Below are positions 5,120 to 6,135 of a DNA stretch of 6,135 bases, one piece after another. Position numbers and translations under genes: made by a program. The notes under the pieces are model-generated. The model ran no database searches. It saw only the letters and a program-made list of their open reading frames with translations, and had not been told where the DNA came from. The stretch is taken from the NCBI GenBank assembly GCA_905479595.1, contig CAJQND010000195.1, forward strand, positions 1 to 6,135, given 5' to 3'. The DNA comes from an uncultured Hyphomicrobiales bacterium. Lineage in GTDB: Bacteria; Pseudomonadota; Alphaproteobacteria; Rhizobiales; CAJQND01. Position 1 is the stretch's first letter; every line of letters begins with the position of its first letter.

Positions 5120-6135
5120 ATGAGCGCCGAGGATTTTTCCAAAATTGCGATAGAATCGCTAAGTCTTGCGCAGGCTGCGGCTGAATTGGCGCGTCTTGCG
5201 GGCGAAATTGCCGGTCATGATAAGCGCTATCATCAAGAAGACGCGCCCACTGTTTCAGATGCCGATTATGACGCTCTGCGGCGGCGCAACGATGCAATTG
5301 AGGTGCGATTTCCTGATCTTGTGCGTGAAGATTCGCCTTCTGGCCGGGTCGGTGCAGCACCTGCGGAGAAATTCGACAAAGTTACCCATGCCGTGCCGAT
5401 GCTTTCGCTCTCCAATGTGTTCAACGACGAAGACGTGCAAGAGTTTTGTGAGCGGGTGCGGCGGTTTTTGAAATTGCCGGAAGATGAACCGCTTGATATC
5501 AGCGCAGAACCCAAGATTGACGGGCTTTCAGCCTCCCTGCGCTATGAGAATGGCAAGCTCATCACTGGCGCGACACGCGGCGATGGGCAGGTGGGGGAGA
5601 ATGTTACCACCAACCTGAAAACAGTCAGCGGTATTCCGCACACGCTTTCAGGTGATGGTTGGCCGGACGTATTGGAAATCCGCGGAGAGGTTTACATGAG
5701 CCACGCTGATTTCGCCGCCCTTAACAAGCGCCAGGAAGAAGAGGGCAAGCCGCCTTTTGCCAATCCGCGCAATTCTGCGGCCGGTTCCTTGCGCCAACTT
5801 GATTCGCGCATTACCGCATCCAGGCCATTGCGGTTTTTCGCCTATGCCTGGGGGGAGGTTTCGACAGAACCCTGGCAAACCCAGATGGAAGCCGTTGGAA
5901 TGATGGCGGATTGGGGGTTTACGGTGAACCCGCATATGGTCCTGTGCCGCTCAGTTGAGGATATGCTGCGGATTTATAAGGATATTGAGCAAAACCGTGC
6001 CGGGCTCGGTTATGACATTGACGGGGTGGTTTATAAAGTTGACCGGCTCGATCTTCAGCGTCGGCTGGGTTTCGTCTCTCGCTCTCCGCGCTGGGCCACG
6101 GCCCACAAGTTTCCGGCAGAAAAAGCAACCACCAT
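5120..6135 (+). CDS. ligA: NAD+-dependent DNA ligase LigA (3' end outside the window)
   Basis: LigA seals nicks in duplex DNA during replication and repair, using NAD+ as adenylate donor. The first 338 residues are visible, about half of the usual 670-720, and the frame is still open at the window edge. Domain Ia, which binds the nicotinamide half of NAD+, carries YHQEDAPTVSDADYDAL (37-53). The nucleotidyltransferase domain has the adenylated lysine in KIDG (Lys132), then ATRGDGQVGE (151-160), EIRGE (187-191), FANPRNSAAGSLRQLD (213-228), DGVVYK (301-306) and the motif V region RWATAHKFPAE (324-334). All expected active-site motifs are present. The OB-fold, zinc finger, HhH and BRCT regions would lie beyond 6135. 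The ATG at 5120 is 4 nt after the recN stop, with AGG at 5109-5111, 8 nt ahead, as a modest ribosome site inside recN. This suggests translational coupling with recN. Confidence 0.97.
   Translation, partial: MSAEDFSKIAIESLSLAQAAAELARLAGEIAGHDKRYHQEDAPTVSDADYDALRRRNDAIEVRFPDLVREDSPSGRVGAAPAEKFDKVTHAVPMLSLSNVFNDEDVQEFCERVRRFLKLPEDEPLDISAEPKIDGLSASLRYENGKLITGATRGDGQVGENVTTNLKTVSGIPHTLSGDGWPDVLEIRGEVYMSHADFAALNKRQEEEGKPPFANPRNSAAGSLRQLDSRITASRPLRFFAYAWGEVSTEPWQTQMEAVGMMADWGFTVNPHMVLCRSVEDMLRIYKDIEQNRAGLGYDIDGVVYKVDRLDLQRRLGFVSRSPRWATAHKFPAEKATT

Overview
The window is a core-genome segment of an alphaproteobacterium, most likely a member of Hyphomicrobiales (Rhizobiales). The evidence is the gene set and order ftsZ, bamD, recN, ligA, an FtsZ with a long Pro/Ala/Glu-rich linker ending in an alphaproteobacterial-style tail (LEIPAFLRR), the protein signatures, and CtrA-like and GANTC sites ahead of ftsZ. 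Genus cannot be told from the sequence alone.

Layout. Positions 1-123 are the ftsZ leader: four TAAT/TAAC elements spaced one helical turn apart, a GANTC site, and a six-codon open frame whose stop overlaps the ftsZ start. ftsZ (124-1704, +) is followed by a strong GC-rich terminator hairpin with a second inverted repeat directly against it. bamD (1913-2854, +) encodes the outer-membrane assembly lipoprotein. A small gene on the opposite strand (2932-3309, -) encodes an NTF2/SnoaL-like protein; it converges on bamD and diverges from recN. recN (3439-5115, +) and ligA (5120 to the window edge, +, 3' end missing) are 4 nt apart and look co-transcribed.

Functionally the genes cover cell division (FtsZ), envelope biogenesis (BamD), and double-strand break repair plus nick sealing (RecN, LigA). 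In many relatives lpxC lies between ftsZ and bamD. Here it is absent: the gap is only 208 nt and holds a terminator. The NTF2-like gene further breaks the usual bamD-recN run. I see no mobile element, CRISPR array, RNA gene or clearly novel system. The points worth a second look are the ftsZ leader, the rearranged gene order, the double hairpin, and the paired palindromes in the NTF2-like/recN divergent region.
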